This document shows positions 6,228-6,536 of a stretch of DNA of 6,536 nucleotides, piece by piece. The notes under the pieces are model-generated. The model saw only the letters and a program-made list of their open reading frames with translations. It searched no databases and had not been told where the DNA came from. The DNA is taken from the NCBI GenBank assembly GCA_013043995.1, contig JABEVL010000093.1, forward strand, positions 1 through 6,536. Direction: 5' to 3'. Position 1 is the stretch's first letter. Every line of letters begins with the position of its first letter. The position numbers and the translations under genes are program-made. Origin of the DNA: Spirochaetales bacterium (GTDB lineage: Bacteria; Spirochaetota; Spirochaetia; JABEVK01).

Positions 6228-6536
6228 TGAAAACGGCCGAACTGTTCCTTCACTGCGACCTTGAGGGAACGCTTTGGTCGTCGGGAAAGCCCTGCTCCGA
6301 CACCCCGAGATTTCTGGGCTGGATTCAAAACCAGCCTGCCGTTTGGAATATCTTGACCAACACGGTCAGCCGAACGCCCGAGGCTCTGGCCCGTGACTTT
6401 CAAAAAGCCGGTGTGAAGCTGGACCCCCGAAGGATCGTGACACCTTTTGCCACCCTGGATGATTTTTTGATCACCCAGTTTCCGGCAGGATCGCGTGCGC
6501 GGGCTAATTTTTATTTTATCGGGTCCAGGGCTCAAG
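6227..6536 (+). CDS. HAD-superfamily hydrolase-like protein, NagD-like N-terminal part (3' end outside window)
   Basis: A plus-strand frame runs open from GTG 6227 to the window edge, giving about 103 residues. It starts on the last base of the citrate synthase stop (TAGTG). The N terminus reads ELFLHCDLEGTLW, a hydrophobic strand followed by HAD motif I with the presumed nucleophile Asp11. At residues 42-54 comes ILTNTVSRTPEAL, resembling HAD motif II and the TNN-S-R-TPEEL stretch of NagD-type (subclass IIA) phosphatases. KAGVKLDPRRIVTP then parallels their usual continuation. The position normally occupied by the second motif I aspartate is Glu13. The substrate cannot be told; family members act on small phosphate esters such as nucleotides or sugar phosphates. 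Motifs III and IV are beyond the edge. Start choice: GTG sits directly before motif I, with only a weak GGA (6215-6217) as ribosome site, so coupling to the upstream stop is likely. The open minus-strand frame over the same bases shows no family motifs. Confidence 0.72.
   Translation, partial: MKTAELFLHCDLEGTLWSSGKPCSDTPRFLGWIQNQPAVWNILTNTVSRTPEALARDFQKAGVKLDPRRIVTPFATLDDFLITQFPAGSRARANFYFIGSRAQ

Noticed and set aside
6224..6535. Minus-strand open frame at the right edge
   Set aside because: The plus strand over the same bases encodes a HAD motif I followed by a NagD-like motif II in the expected order, while the minus-strand translation shows nothing recognisable.

Overview
The window reads as a compact, all-plus-strand run of five bacterial genes. 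All five are recognisable families: the C-terminal half of Mfd (transcription-repair coupling factor), a GAF-linked Enzyme I of the nitrogen-type phosphotransferase system (PtsP-like), TrmB (tRNA guanine-46 N7-methyltransferase), a citrate synthase, and the start of a HAD-superfamily phosphatase-like protein. The first and last genes are cut by the window edges. Nothing identifies a mobile element, CRISPR array, tRNA or rRNA. I see no previously undescribed system; this looks like core housekeeping sequence with a few local oddities.

Layout: mfd (1-1800) is followed after 50 nt by ptsP (1851-4094). An 85-nt gap leads to trmB (about 4180-4857). trmB overlaps the citrate synthase gene (4854-6227) by 4 nt (ATGA). 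The citrate synthase stop overlaps the GTG start of the HAD gene (6227 to edge) by 1 nt. No convincing terminator hairpin or sigma-70-type promoter is visible in either gap, so co-transcription of most or all of the run is plausible. The last three genes look translationally coupled.

Organism: G+C is somewhat above one half by eye, genes are tightly packed and Shine-Dalgarno sites are mostly recognisable. From memory of family sequences, the Mfd region around its helicase motif VI and TRCF domain resembles spirochaete Mfd. The citrate synthase belongs to the subfamily common in Clostridia, spirochaetes and similar anaerobes (GMGHAVYTLSDPRA type) rather than the proteobacterial or mitochondrial types. 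A spirochaete or another deep-branching Gram-negative lineage is my best inference, at moderate to low confidence; a database search would be needed to settle it.

Functionally the genes cover DNA repair at stalled RNA polymerase, a regulatory phosphorelay, tRNA modification and entry of carbon into the TCA cycle. The only speculative link is that GAF domains of nitrogen-PTS Enzyme I respond to glutamine and 2-oxoglutarate in enterobacteria, and citrate synthase lies on the route to 2-oxoglutarate.
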